Below are positions 16,571-23,478 of a stretch of 59,135 bases of DNA, one piece after another. The notes under the pieces are model-generated. The model ran no database searches. It saw only the letters and a list, made by a program, of their open reading frames with translations, and was not told the origin of the DNA. Every line of letters begins with the position of its first letter. Within the stretch, counting starts at the first letter, position 1. Made by a program: the position numbers and the translations under genes. Origin of the DNA: Deinococcus sp. Arct2-2 (GTDB lineage: Bacteria > Deinococcota > Deinococci > Deinococcales > Deinococcaceae); contig NZ_SSNW01000025.1 in NCBI RefSeq assembly GCF_004801315.1, forward strand, positions 1 to 59,135, read 5' to 3'.

Positions 16571-17443
16571 TTACCGTACCACGCCCAGCGTGCGGGCGAC
16601 GGCTTCCAAGTCGCTCAGCGCCACGTCTTCGGCCCGCACGTCGGCCCGTAGGCCAGCCCCGGCAATGGCGGCGTCTACGGGTGCGCCCTCATGCCCGATC
16701 AGGCGCAGATTGTTGCGAAGGGTTTTGCGGCGGTGGTGCAGCGCGGCGTCTACGAAGGCCACCAGCGCGGGATCGGGCGTCGGGCGGGCACGGTCGAAGT
16801 CGAGGCGCACCACGCTGCTCGTTACATCGGGTGCGGGTAGGAATGCCCCTTTGGGCACGTCGCGCACATGCTTGACGCTGCCGTAGAGGGCCGCCAGCGC
16901 ACTCAGGAATCCGTAGGCGTCCTGACCGGGCTTGGCAGCAAGGCGCTGCGCCACTTCCTTTTGCACCAGCACGGTGGCCGACAAAATATTTGGAGCCTGC
17001 ATAAAACGCGACAGCAGCACGCCCGTAATGTAATAGGGCAAATTGGCGATGACGCGGGTTCCGGGGGGCAGCCCTGCATAGTCGAAGTCGAGGGCGTCGC
17101 CCCAGATCACGTTGACGCCTGTGCCCGCCAGTGTGTCGGCCAGCACAGGCTTCAGCCGTTCGTCTTTTTCCAGCGCCGTAACGACTGCCCCGCGTGAAGC
17201 CACTTCACGGGTCAGCACGCCGAGGCCAGGGCCGATTTCTAGCACGGGTACGCCGGGGGCGGCTCCGCCTGCTTCGGCAATGGCCCGCAAAATATTGCCG
17301 TCGATCAGGAAGTTTTGGCCGAGGCTTTTGGTGGGGCGCAGGCCGTGCAGCGTCAGCAGTTCGCGCACGCGAGCGGGCGAATACAGGGGAGCTGGAGTGG
17401 GTGAAGTGGTATCGGTCAGGTCTGAATTGGCGTCATTGTTCAA
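16571..17443 (-). CDS. rsmA: 16S rRNA dimethyladenosine transferase
   Basis: RsmA/KsgA (290 aa) dimethylates the two adjacent adenines in the 3' hairpin of 16S rRNA, a checkpoint of small-subunit assembly. The N-terminal LRPTKSLGQNFLIDGNILRAIAEA is diagnostic. The SAM site reads VLEIGPGLGVLTREVA, followed by ALEKDERL, then WGDALDFDYAG and the catalytic VIANLPYYITGVLL (NLPY motif). The C-terminal domain continues to RADVRAEDVALSDLEAVARTL. It starts at ATG 17443 with no Shine-Dalgarno; an extra ~18 acidic Ser/Thr-rich residues precede the usual family start. It is divergent from the TPR gene at 17648. Confidence 0.94.
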   Translation of the reverse strand: MNNDANSDLTDTTSPTPAPLYSPARVRELLTLHGLRPTKSLGQNFLIDGNILRAIAEAGGAAPGVPVLEIGPGLGVLTREVASRGAVVTALEKDERLKPVLADTLAGTGVNVIWGDALDFDYAGLPPGTRVIANLPYYITGVLLSRFMQAPNILSATVLVQKEVAQRLAAKPGQDAYGFLSALAALYGSVKHVRDVPKGAFLPAPDVTSSVVRLDFDRARPTPDPALVAFVDAALHHRRKTLRNNLRLIGHEGAPVDAAIAGAGLRADVRAEDVALSDLEAVARTLGVVR

Positions 17444-17635
17444 GGAAACACGTCTCCATGGGGGAAAGGCTGGGGGAAGAAAGATTGGGGTAAGGCGGCA
17501 TCAGAGCAGAAGGTGACAGGCAGGCGAGACTGGCGAGCAGTCGCCCAAGGGCCGTGTGGCAGGAGTCAGCGCCTCGGAATCGGGCAGCCTGAAAAGACCG
17601 CCTCGGAACCCTCAAAGTCTGCTGGGCGGCGTCAG

Positions 17636-17641
17636 TATACT
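17636..17641 (+). promoter_or_regulatory. -10 box of the TPR gene (leaderless type)
   Basis: TATACT ends six bases before the ATG at 17648, with no ribosome site. Confidence 0.6.
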
Positions 17642-17647
17642 GCCCGC

Positions 17648-18619
17648 ATGACCGATCCTGCCCGCGAGGGCGTTCTCTTTGCAGTGCCGGACAACGTTGC
17701 ACCAGATCAACCTGCATTGGACAAACCTGCACCAGACAAACCCGTACTGGACAACCTTGTGCCAGAGAGTGAGAGGCTGCCCACACCGCCTGACCCCAAA
17801 ACTGTATCCGGCCCCTCCGAACCCGTGCTGGATTGGAAGCCGTTTGCCCGGAATGGAGAATGGCGCAGGGCACAGGCGGCGGCCCATCTGTTGCCTGCGC
17901 CGCCCGACGTGTTTGCGGCGTTGGTGGCGCTGGTGGGCGTGCAAGACGATGTGCGTGCCCGCAAATACCCGGCGGCGCGGCGGGCGCTGGGCGGCTATGC
18001 CGAATCTCTGAAGGGCGGCGAGGCAGCGGGCTTGGTGGGGGAAATGGCGCTGCTGAGATCGTTGGCGGCCCCGGAAGTGCTGGATCACGGGCTGGCGGCG
18101 CTGGAAACGGGCAGCGGCATTGCCGACCCCGGCGAACTGAGCGAGGTGCTGAAGCCCGCGCATACGCACCCACTCACGCAGGCCGAGGCTTACAACGCCC
18201 TAGGTGTGCTGCACGCACTGCGCGAGGAACCAGACGCCGCCCGAAGCGCCTTTGGGGACGCCCGCCGCCTCGATCCGGGCCACTACCGGGCGCTGATGAA
18301 TTTGGGCAATCTGGATTTGGAAGCAGGCCGCCCCGCCGAAGCGGAGATGTGCTACCGCGAAGTGCTGAAATTGGCCCCCGACTACGAGGGAGCGCACCAC
18401 AATTTGGGCGTGTCGCTACGGCGGCAAGGCAAGGTGTACGAATCGGTGGGGTCTATTCGGCGTGCCCAACGCCTCAGCGTGCGCCGTTCTCAGCAAGAAA
18501 CGCGCGAAGACATGCGCGAGCAGTTTCGGAGCAATCCCAAATTGCGGGCCGTGCGCTGGGTGTTGCTGGCGGCGGCAGTGCTGATCGTGGTGCTGATTTT
18601 CCGCAGTGCCGGGGGGTAA
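17648..18619 (+). CDS. TPR-repeat protein with C-terminal membrane anchor
   Basis: This 323-aa protein has no enzyme motif. The N-terminus contains a short internally repetitive, acidic Pro/Asp region (DQPALDKPAPDKPVLDN). Several tetratricopeptide repeats follow, the clearest being AYNALGVLHALREEPDAARSA, ALMNLGNLDLEAGRPAEAEM and AHHNLGVSLRRQGKVYE. A single C-terminal helix (WVLLAAAVLIVVLIF) makes it a tail-anchored protein with a cytoplasmic scaffold. The start ATG at 17648 is six bases from TATACT; a longer frame to 17513 lacks support. It could assemble partner proteins at the membrane, but partners are unknown. Confidence 0.8.
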   Translation: MTDPAREGVLFAVPDNVAPDQPALDKPAPDKPVLDNLVPESERLPTPPDPKTVSGPSEPVLDWKPFARNGEWRRAQAAAHLLPAPPDVFAALVALVGVQDDVRARKYPAARRALGGYAESLKGGEAAGLVGEMALLRSLAAPEVLDHGLAALETGSGIADPGELSEVLKPAHTHPLTQAEAYNALGVLHALREEPDAARSAFGDARRLDPGHYRALMNLGNLDLEAGRPAEAEMCYREVLKLAPDYEGAHHNLGVSLRRQGKVYESVGSIRRAQRLSVRRSQQETREDMREQFRSNPKLRAVRWVLLAAAVLIVVLIFRSAGG

Positions 18620-18808
18620 GAACCGTCAGTGGTGAGTGGGAAGGGCGGGGCTGGTGTGGAATCTGTGCCTGTAAGCAGACTTGGAGACTTGAGAACGCTC
18701 TGACTTGCTGGGAATGTAGAAAACCGTGAAGCAGAGGGAAGTACATGAAGTCCGATCCAGAAGCTGTCACCCAAGTGTCTTCACCCACGTTGCGGAGAAG
18801 TTGAACCC

Positions 18809-20341
18809 ATGAACACCGAAATCGCGAACATCACCATTCCTATGACTGCCGACCCGATTCTCTCGCCCGACGGTGTGCGGGCGCTGGATGCACGGTTGGA
18901 ACGGGCTGGCCTGCTGGATTTGGCGATGGAAGAAGCGGGCCGTGCAGTGGCCGACGCTGTGCAGGACGCCTTTCCAGTGGGGCGGGTACTGCTGCTGGCG
19001 GGCGGCGGGGCCAACGGCGGAGACGCGCTGGTAGCCGCACGGCATCTGGCAGCGCTGGGCCGGGACGTGCAGGTGCTGGCGGCTCCGGCGCGGCATCCCC
19101 TCACGCGGGCCAACCGCAAACGGCTAGGCGCGGTGGGTGTGCAGGCAACGGCGCTGAGTGCGGCGGCGATGGCGCGGGAACTCAAAGCAGCGGCGGTGAT
19201 TGTCGACGGCCTGCTGGGAACCGGGTTCACGCCCCCGCTGCGGCCTGAACTGGCTGAGATTGTAGCGGCGGTGAACGCATCTGGCCTGCCTGTGGTGGCG
19301 ATAGACCTGCCAACTGGACTGGACGCCACCCGCGCCGAGTTGCCGGGCGAATCCATTCAGGCCGCGCTGACTGTTACCCTATCAGGCCTGAAAACCGCGC
19401 TGCTGTTTGGCCCCGCCGCGCACCGGGCCGGAAGGGTCAGGTTGGCGGCCCTGCGCTTGCCCCCCGGCTGGGCGCAGGCCGAAGCTTTTGCCACCCGCCC
19501 CACGCGAGCCGACGTTGCGCGGCTGTTGCCTGTGCGTTTTGCCGATGCTCATAAAGGCACGGCGGGCCGGGTGTGGGTGGTCGGCGGCCATCCCGGTACG
19601 GCGGGCGCGGCGGCGTTGGCGGGCATGGGGGCGCTGCGGGCCGGGGCAGGCTTGGTCACGGTGTATTCATCGGCAGAAGTACCGTTGGTGATGCCCGAAC
19701 TGATGATCCGGCGGCATGAGGATCTGGCTGGCGCATTGGCGAAAGCATCGGCCCAAGGCTTGCCGGACGCCGTATGCATCGGCATGGGCTTGGGGCCGTA
19801 CGCGCCCGCTTTGGCCCGCTTGGTGCTGGGCTGGACTGGACTCAGTGGGGGCGTGCCCTGCGTGCTGGACGCTGACGCCCTTCAACCGGAGTTGGCAGGG
19901 CTGGGACACGACAACTGTGTTTGGACTCCGCATCCCGGCGAAGCGGCCCGCATACTGGACTGCACCACTGCCGACGTTGCCCGTGACCCGTTGGCAGCAG
20001 CCCGCACCCTGCAAGAGCGGTACGGAGGCGCGGTGATCCTGAAGGGCGGCCCCAGCGTGGTAGCGCACAGCGGCGGCCTATGGGTCAGCCGGGGCGGGCA
20101 TCCGGGCATGGGCAGCGCGGGCATGGGCGACACGCTGGCGGGGATCGTGGCCGCGCTGCTAGGACAGGGCTTGACTGCCCCCAATGCGGCTCTTTGCGGC
20201 GTCACTCTGCATGCCAGAGGGGGTGAGCGGGCGGGGGCGCGGCACGGCTATGGCCTCAGCGCCAGCGATGTGAGCGGGGAATTGGGGGCGGCGTGGCTGG
20301 ATGTGGTGGCGGGCATGGAAGGCGAACCCCCCCGTTGCTGA
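18809..20341 (+). CDS. nnr: Bifunctional NAD(P)H-hydrate epimerase / ADP-dependent dehydratase
   Basis: This fused repair enzyme (510 aa) restores damaged NAD(P)HX. The N-terminal epimerase half (YjeF_N) has the GGGANGGDALVAARHL nucleotide loop and IVDGLLGTGF. The C-terminal half (YjeF_C/CARKD) has GTAGRVWVVGGHPGTAGAA, WTPHPGEAARIL, VILKGGPSVV and GHPGMGSAGMGDTLAGIVAA, the ATP/ADP-binding GMGDxL motif of this kinase-like dehydratase. The start at ATG 18809 has GGAG 12 bases upstream; an ATG at 18842 is possible. Oddly, the last codons (GEPPRC) and the stop come from a family A repeat that abuts the gene, and an insertion sequence begins 17 bases beyond the stop. Confidence 0.93.
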   Translation: MNTEIANITIPMTADPILSPDGVRALDARLERAGLLDLAMEEAGRAVADAVQDAFPVGRVLLLAGGGANGGDALVAARHLAALGRDVQVLAAPARHPLTRANRKRLGAVGVQATALSAAAMARELKAAAVIVDGLLGTGFTPPLRPELAEIVAAVNASGLPVVAIDLPTGLDATRAELPGESIQAALTVTLSGLKTALLFGPAAHRAGRVRLAALRLPPGWAQAEAFATRPTRADVARLLPVRFADAHKGTAGRVWVVGGHPGTAGAAALAGMGALRAGAGLVTVYSSAEVPLVMPELMIRRHEDLAGALAKASAQGLPDAVCIGMGLGPYAPALARLVLGWTGLSGGVPCVLDADALQPELAGLGHDNCVWTPHPGEAARILDCTTADVARDPLAAARTLQERYGGAVILKGGPSVVAHSGGLWVSRGGHPGMGSAGMGDTLAGIVAALLGQGLTAPNAALCGVTLHARGGERAGARHGYGLSASDVSGELGAAWLDVVAGMEGEPPRC

Positions 20342-20358
20342 CGCAACACACCCCTTAG
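20323..20358. repeat. Family A repeat, copy 5, left part (split by an IS)
   Basis: The sequence gaacccccccgttgctgacg then caacacaccccttag matches the start of the intact copy at 13145. It stops at cttag, where the insertion sequence begins. The remaining part resumes at 21797. Confidence 0.75.
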
Positions 20359-20382
20359 CTGGACTTTGGCCATTGAGGAGCG

Positions 20383-21765
20383 TTAGGCGGCATAGCAGAG
20401 CGCGTCTGTGAGGCGCTCGATGAACTCAAGTGGGACTTGAACCATTTCGCGTTCTGATGCAAATGTGCGAAAAGTCGGGACCTTCCACAACGCTCGCCGA
20501 ACCTCGGCGAGCGCATCGACGAAGGTCGGCAGGGTCTTGGCATACCAGGCGGCACGACGAACCCAAGGTTCATGGCTTTGCCAGCGTTCGTGGGCCATGA
20601 GGGTCACCAGTGAGAACAGCCCCAGCAACGCTGGGGCTGTTCTGGCAATGGCGAGGTCACTCCACTGCCGCTGCGTTTCCACACCCAAGTGTGCCCGAAC
20701 CTCCTCAAAGGTGACCTCGAGCTGCCAACGCTGCACGAAGTACTCCAAGATCTGGATGGGGGTCTGCAGAAGGTTCGTGCACAGCAAGGCCTGGGTCGAG
20801 AACTTGCCCTTAGGATCACGGACCAGGACCCAGCGCACCGGAAGGGGTGGAAGGCCGTTGTGATACCAGACCGCAGTCTGAGAAACGATCTCGACCTCGC
20901 GGTTGGTCTCCCCGTACCAGCGGCCCACCTGGAGGCGCTCCCAGCGCGTCTCTGGATCGTGAACCCGGGAGGCCAGGGTCGGGAGGCGGTCGCCTTTCAG
21001 CCGGGGCCGGCCCATCTGGCCGGCCCTTCGTTCCGGTGCGGGGTCGTAGAGGGCGGCATCCAGGCGAAGACGGGTGATGACCGTGATCGGATAGCCCTGC
21101 TGGAGGTCATGGAGCCAAGCAATGCTGGCATAGGCGTTGTCCGCCACCACGATCAGCTGCCGTCCAGGACACCAGCGCTGCACCACACGCAGCATCTGCC
21201 GGGCCCAATCGGTCAGGGTCCGGTGTGGGTGGCCACGTTCTTCGTTGTACCGCTGTGACGGCACCAGTGCCGTCAGGAATGGCAGGGCCCAGATGCGATG
21301 GGCCCAGGGAATGGGGGTCAGCAGCATCAGGCTCAGCCAGCGGAGCCCGCTGGCTCTGACGAAGTGCCCGTGGCTCGACCGCACCGGGTCACGATAGATC
21401 CCTTTGGCCCTGATCTTCGCTCCAGTACGTCGTTCGATGGTGTCGTCCAGACCGAGGACGAGCGGTCCTGAGGGCACCAAGGCCATCAGCAGTAGACCGA
21501 GCAGCACGCGACTGGCTTGGAGACTGGACCAGCGCGCCCGATTCAAAAGGCGGTGAAACGTCCCGAACCTCGGATCGTCTGCCAAACCGAGCACCCGCAA
21601 CGCCGCGGTCACTGTCCGTTTTCCAGGAGAGAGCAGCGCCCCGACCACCAGGAGGTGCACCTGCGGCCAGATGCGCGCCGAAAACACTGGAGCGAATTCT
21701 TTTAGGACCCCAGTGAACCACCTCGGAAGCAGTGTCATGCTCAAGTTTGACAGGGGGAGCAGCAT
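20383..21765 (-). CDS. IS4/IS701-like DDE transposase
   Basis: This 460-aa transposase catalyses excision and insertion of the surrounding element. The first catalytic Asp is in VLGLDDTIERRTGAKI, the second in QLIVVADNAYAS, and the Glu in the Y-R-E type motif YFVQRWQLEVTFEEVRAHLG near residue 360. The ATG at 21765 has GGGAG just upstream, but both lie inside a 32-bp palindrome. The next ATG, at 21738, lies beyond it and is an alternative start. A frame running back to 21819 would start outside the element and is wrong. Confidence 0.88.
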   Translation of the reverse strand: MLLPLSNLSMTLLPRWFTGVLKEFAPVFSARIWPQVHLLVVGALLSPGKRTVTAALRVLGLADDPRFGTFHRLLNRARWSSLQASRVLLGLLLMALVPSGPLVLGLDDTIERRTGAKIRAKGIYRDPVRSSHGHFVRASGLRWLSLMLLTPIPWAHRIWALPFLTALVPSQRYNEERGHPHRTLTDWARQMLRVVQRWCPGRQLIVVADNAYASIAWLHDLQQGYPITVITRLRLDAALYDPAPERRAGQMGRPRLKGDRLPTLASRVHDPETRWERLQVGRWYGETNREVEIVSQTAVWYHNGLPPLPVRWVLVRDPKGKFSTQALLCTNLLQTPIQILEYFVQRWQLEVTFEEVRAHLGVETQRQWSDLAIARTAPALLGLFSLVTLMAHERWQSHEPWVRRAAWYAKTLPTFVDALAEVRRALWKVPTFRTFASEREMVQVPLEFIERLTDALCYAA

Positions 21766-21780
21766 GCTGCTCCCCCTGTC
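21749..21780. repeat. 32-bp perfect palindrome over the transposase start
   Basis: GACAGGGGGAGCAGCA followed directly by its exact reverse complement spans the GGGAG and ATG of the transposase. In mRNA it could fold and hide the start, a known way for elements to block translation of read-through transcripts (as in IS10 and IS50). Confidence 0.75.
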
Positions 21781-21796
21781 AATGGCCAAAGTCCAG

Positions 21797-21882
21797 CTTA
21801 GAGGGGAGGACAAAAGCACTTGCGCTCCCCTTTAAGGGGGGCTGGCTGCACAGCAGACTGGGGGGTTTACACGCGGCTCTAG
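21797..21882. repeat. Family A repeat, copy 5, right part
   Basis: It resumes as cttagaggggagg, gcgctcccctttaagggggg and cagactggggggtttacac, matching the second half of the copy at 13145-13262. This proves that the insertion split one repeat. Confidence 0.75.
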
Positions 21883-21994
21883 TCTGATTTGGAGGGTTCA
21901 CCCAGAATCTTGAACGATCCTCAAACCCCATCCCCCCCACTGTCTAAACGGCCCCATCTGTAACCTTTCCGCACGCATGGCCCGCGCCAGCCGC

Positions 21995-22000
21995 TACACT
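21995..22000 (+). promoter_or_regulatory. -10 box of the DUF4388 gene
   Basis: TACACT ends ten bases before the ATG at 22011 and no Shine-Dalgarno is present. Confidence 0.45.
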
Positions 22001-22010
22001 GGGCACATTC

Positions 22011-22736
22011 ATGCAGGGCCTCCTTTCAGACCTTCCCCTCATCGGCGTGATGGAACTCATCAACGGCACCCGGCAAACGGGCGTGCTAGAGGTGCAATCC
22101 GAAGTGCCCTATACCGTCGCCTACGTGAAGGGCGAAGTCGTGGCAGGCGGCATTCTGGATTGGATGGGCGTCGACGCCATTCATGCCAGTCCGATGCTGC
22201 CCGACAGCGGCACCTTCGCCTTCGAGCTGAAACCCGTAACAGGAGCCGCGCTGGGGCCATACGATCACTTTATGACCGACTGGGCGCGGGCCAGCGATGA
22301 ATGGACGCAGATTTGCGCCGTCATCGGCAGCCCCAGCCGGGTGTTTCAGGGCAACATTTCGCTGTTCAACGACATGCAGGGCCGCAGTGTCCGGGCCGCC
22401 GCACGGCAAGCCGACCTGCCGCTCTTTCAGGTGGCGCAACTGGTGGCCGAAGCCGTGAAAGACGGCAAAGTAGACGCCACCAACCGCTACGCTTGGTTCG
22501 GCCTGCGCCTGCGCCCCGGCGGAAAACGGGCCGCCATTCACCCCATTGCCCGCGCCCTAGACGGCGAAGTGAATTTAGGCCAATTGATCGAACAGGGCTT
22601 TGACCTGAACGAAGTGCGTGAGTACTTGCTGGGAGAGCTGCGCCTCGGCCTGCGCTTTCCCGGCAGCGGGTGGGTCATGCGCGACCTGATTTGGGAGCAA
22701 AGCCAGCGGCGCGTACAGGGTGAGAATTCAGCGTAA
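22011..22736 (+). CDS. DUF4388 domain protein
   Basis: This 241-aa protein starts MQGLLSDLPLIGVMELINGT and continues RQTGVLEVQS, YTVAYVKGEVVAGGILDWMG, which is the DUF4388 (PATAN-like) fold found in signalling proteins of Deinococcus, Myxococcus and cyanobacteria. Such domains often sit next to response-regulator or gliding/pilus control proteins. The C-terminal half has no recognised motif. It is soluble, without signal peptide. The start fits a TACACT box. A strong terminator follows 30 bases after the stop. The function is not known. Confidence 0.8.
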   Translation: MQGLLSDLPLIGVMELINGTRQTGVLEVQSEVPYTVAYVKGEVVAGGILDWMGVDAIHASPMLPDSGTFAFELKPVTGAALGPYDHFMTDWARASDEWTQICAVIGSPSRVFQGNISLFNDMQGRSVRAAARQADLPLFQVAQLVAEAVKDGKVDATNRYAWFGLRLRPGGKRAAIHPIARALDGEVNLGQLIEQGFDLNEVREYLLGELRLGLRFPGSGWVMRDLIWEQSQRRVQGENSA

Positions 22737-22741
22737 AAGTG

Positions 22742-22762
22742 GGGCATGTAGGGCGTGGGAAA
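22742..22762 (+). repeat. Degenerate family B repeat
   Basis: The stretch GGGCATGTAGGGCGTGGGAA follows the DUF4388 stop in the usual 3'-end position of this family, with reduced similarity. Confidence 0.3.
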
Positions 22763-22765
22763 AGC

Positions 22766-22800
22766 GGGGCCAGCAAAACAAATTTCGCTGGCCCCACTTT
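22766..22800 (+). terminator. Rho-independent terminator after the DUF4388 gene
   Basis: The perfect 9-bp stem GGGGCCAGC / GCTGGCCCC has a 12-base loop and is followed by ACTTT. Confidence 0.75.
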
Positions 22801-22877
22801 CGTGAACTTATGGTCATTGCTTCGCAAGGGCAACTTGTAGGGTAAAGTTTTTTTCGATTCGCCAAAGGTGTGAATGA

Positions 22878-23309
22878 GTGGCACCTGATTCTCTGAGAGA
22901 CATAGTGACGTATGCATTGAGCATGTTCTTCCTTGGCTGTCTACCGTTCGCCAATTTATTTGGCAATCTAATTTTTGGATGTTACCTGCTGCCTTGGCGT
23001 TTACCATGGACGAGGCTTGAGCGACTCGCATTGGCAACGGGTCATCTTTCGCTCGCCATATTCCAATTTAGATTATTTATTGGTTACCTTTCGTATGGGC
23101 GTGGTGCCGCCCCAACCAAAGCGGATTTTCTCTCAACTGCCGTTTCCCCAATAATTCTACTATTAGCCTTCTTTGCCTTTATCTATATCTGTATAGTTAA
23201 AAACTTGCGGCGAAGAAATAAACCAGATGGGCTATCGATATATTCGTATATCTGGCTTGCCCTATTTATAACAGTGATGACGACAAACTTACTAGCCTTA
23301 AACTCTTAA
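22878..23309 (+). CDS. Orphan membrane protein, A+T-rich, 143 aa
   Basis: The product has four predicted membrane segments, at about residues 9-34 (YALSMFFLGCLPFANLFGNL), 50-75, 86-107 (VSPIILLLAFFAFIYICIV) and 122-140. It resembles no family I know. Its codons are far richer in A and T than its neighbours' (many ATA, TTA and TAT), suggesting recent acquisition. The GTG at 22878 is the earliest start in frame; a GTG nine codons later is possible. A terminator lies just upstream, so it must have its own promoter; the A+T-rich stretch 22835-22870 could contain one. Confidence 0.6.
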   Translation: MAPDSLRDIVTYALSMFFLGCLPFANLFGNLIFGCYLLPWRLPWTRLERLALATGHLSLAIFQFRLFIGYLSYGRGAAPTKADFLSTAVSPIILLLAFFAFIYICIVKNLRRRNKPDGLSIYSYIWLALFITVMTTNLLALNS

Positions 23310-23465
23310 GCTCATTTTGAGTCAAAAGGGCTGTTTGAGGGACAGTGTGGTGAGGGGCAATTCAACAGCGCACCCGCGCCACACGCCAGCCGTTTGCCTT
23401 TCGCTCTAAACATTCGCAATTCCCCAAGATTCCCAGAAACCCGCCCCGCAGCACGCGACTTGCGT

Positions 23466-23471
23466 TAGCAT
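23466..23471 (+). promoter_or_regulatory. -10 box of the ClC gene
   Basis: TAGCAT ends seven bases before ATG 23479 but overlaps ATG 23470, which favours 23479 as the start of a leaderless message. Confidence 0.45.
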
Positions 23472-23478
23472 GCTGCCG

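Larger units (their letters stand above)
20359..21796. mobile_element. Insertion sequence, IS4/IS701-like, 1438 bp
   Basis: The element has perfect 18-bp terminal inverted repeats CTGGACTTTGGCCATTGA. It is flanked on both sides by CTTAG, consistent with a 5-bp duplication (or a 4-bp TTAG, fitting the YTAR preference of IS701; the exact cut is ambiguous because the bordering bases are shared). It carries a single DDE transposase gene. It inserted into a family A repeat, sparing the adjacent nnr gene. Ends and gene are intact, so it may be active. Confidence 0.88.

Noticed and set aside
21766..21819. Longer transposase start beyond the IS end
   Set aside because: The extra codons lie outside the inverted repeat at 21796, in the split family A repeat.
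22800..22816. Possible second RDRM (TTATGGTCATTGC) near the DUF4388 terminator
   Set aside because: Only the left half matches; the right half lacks CATAA and the spacing is wrong.
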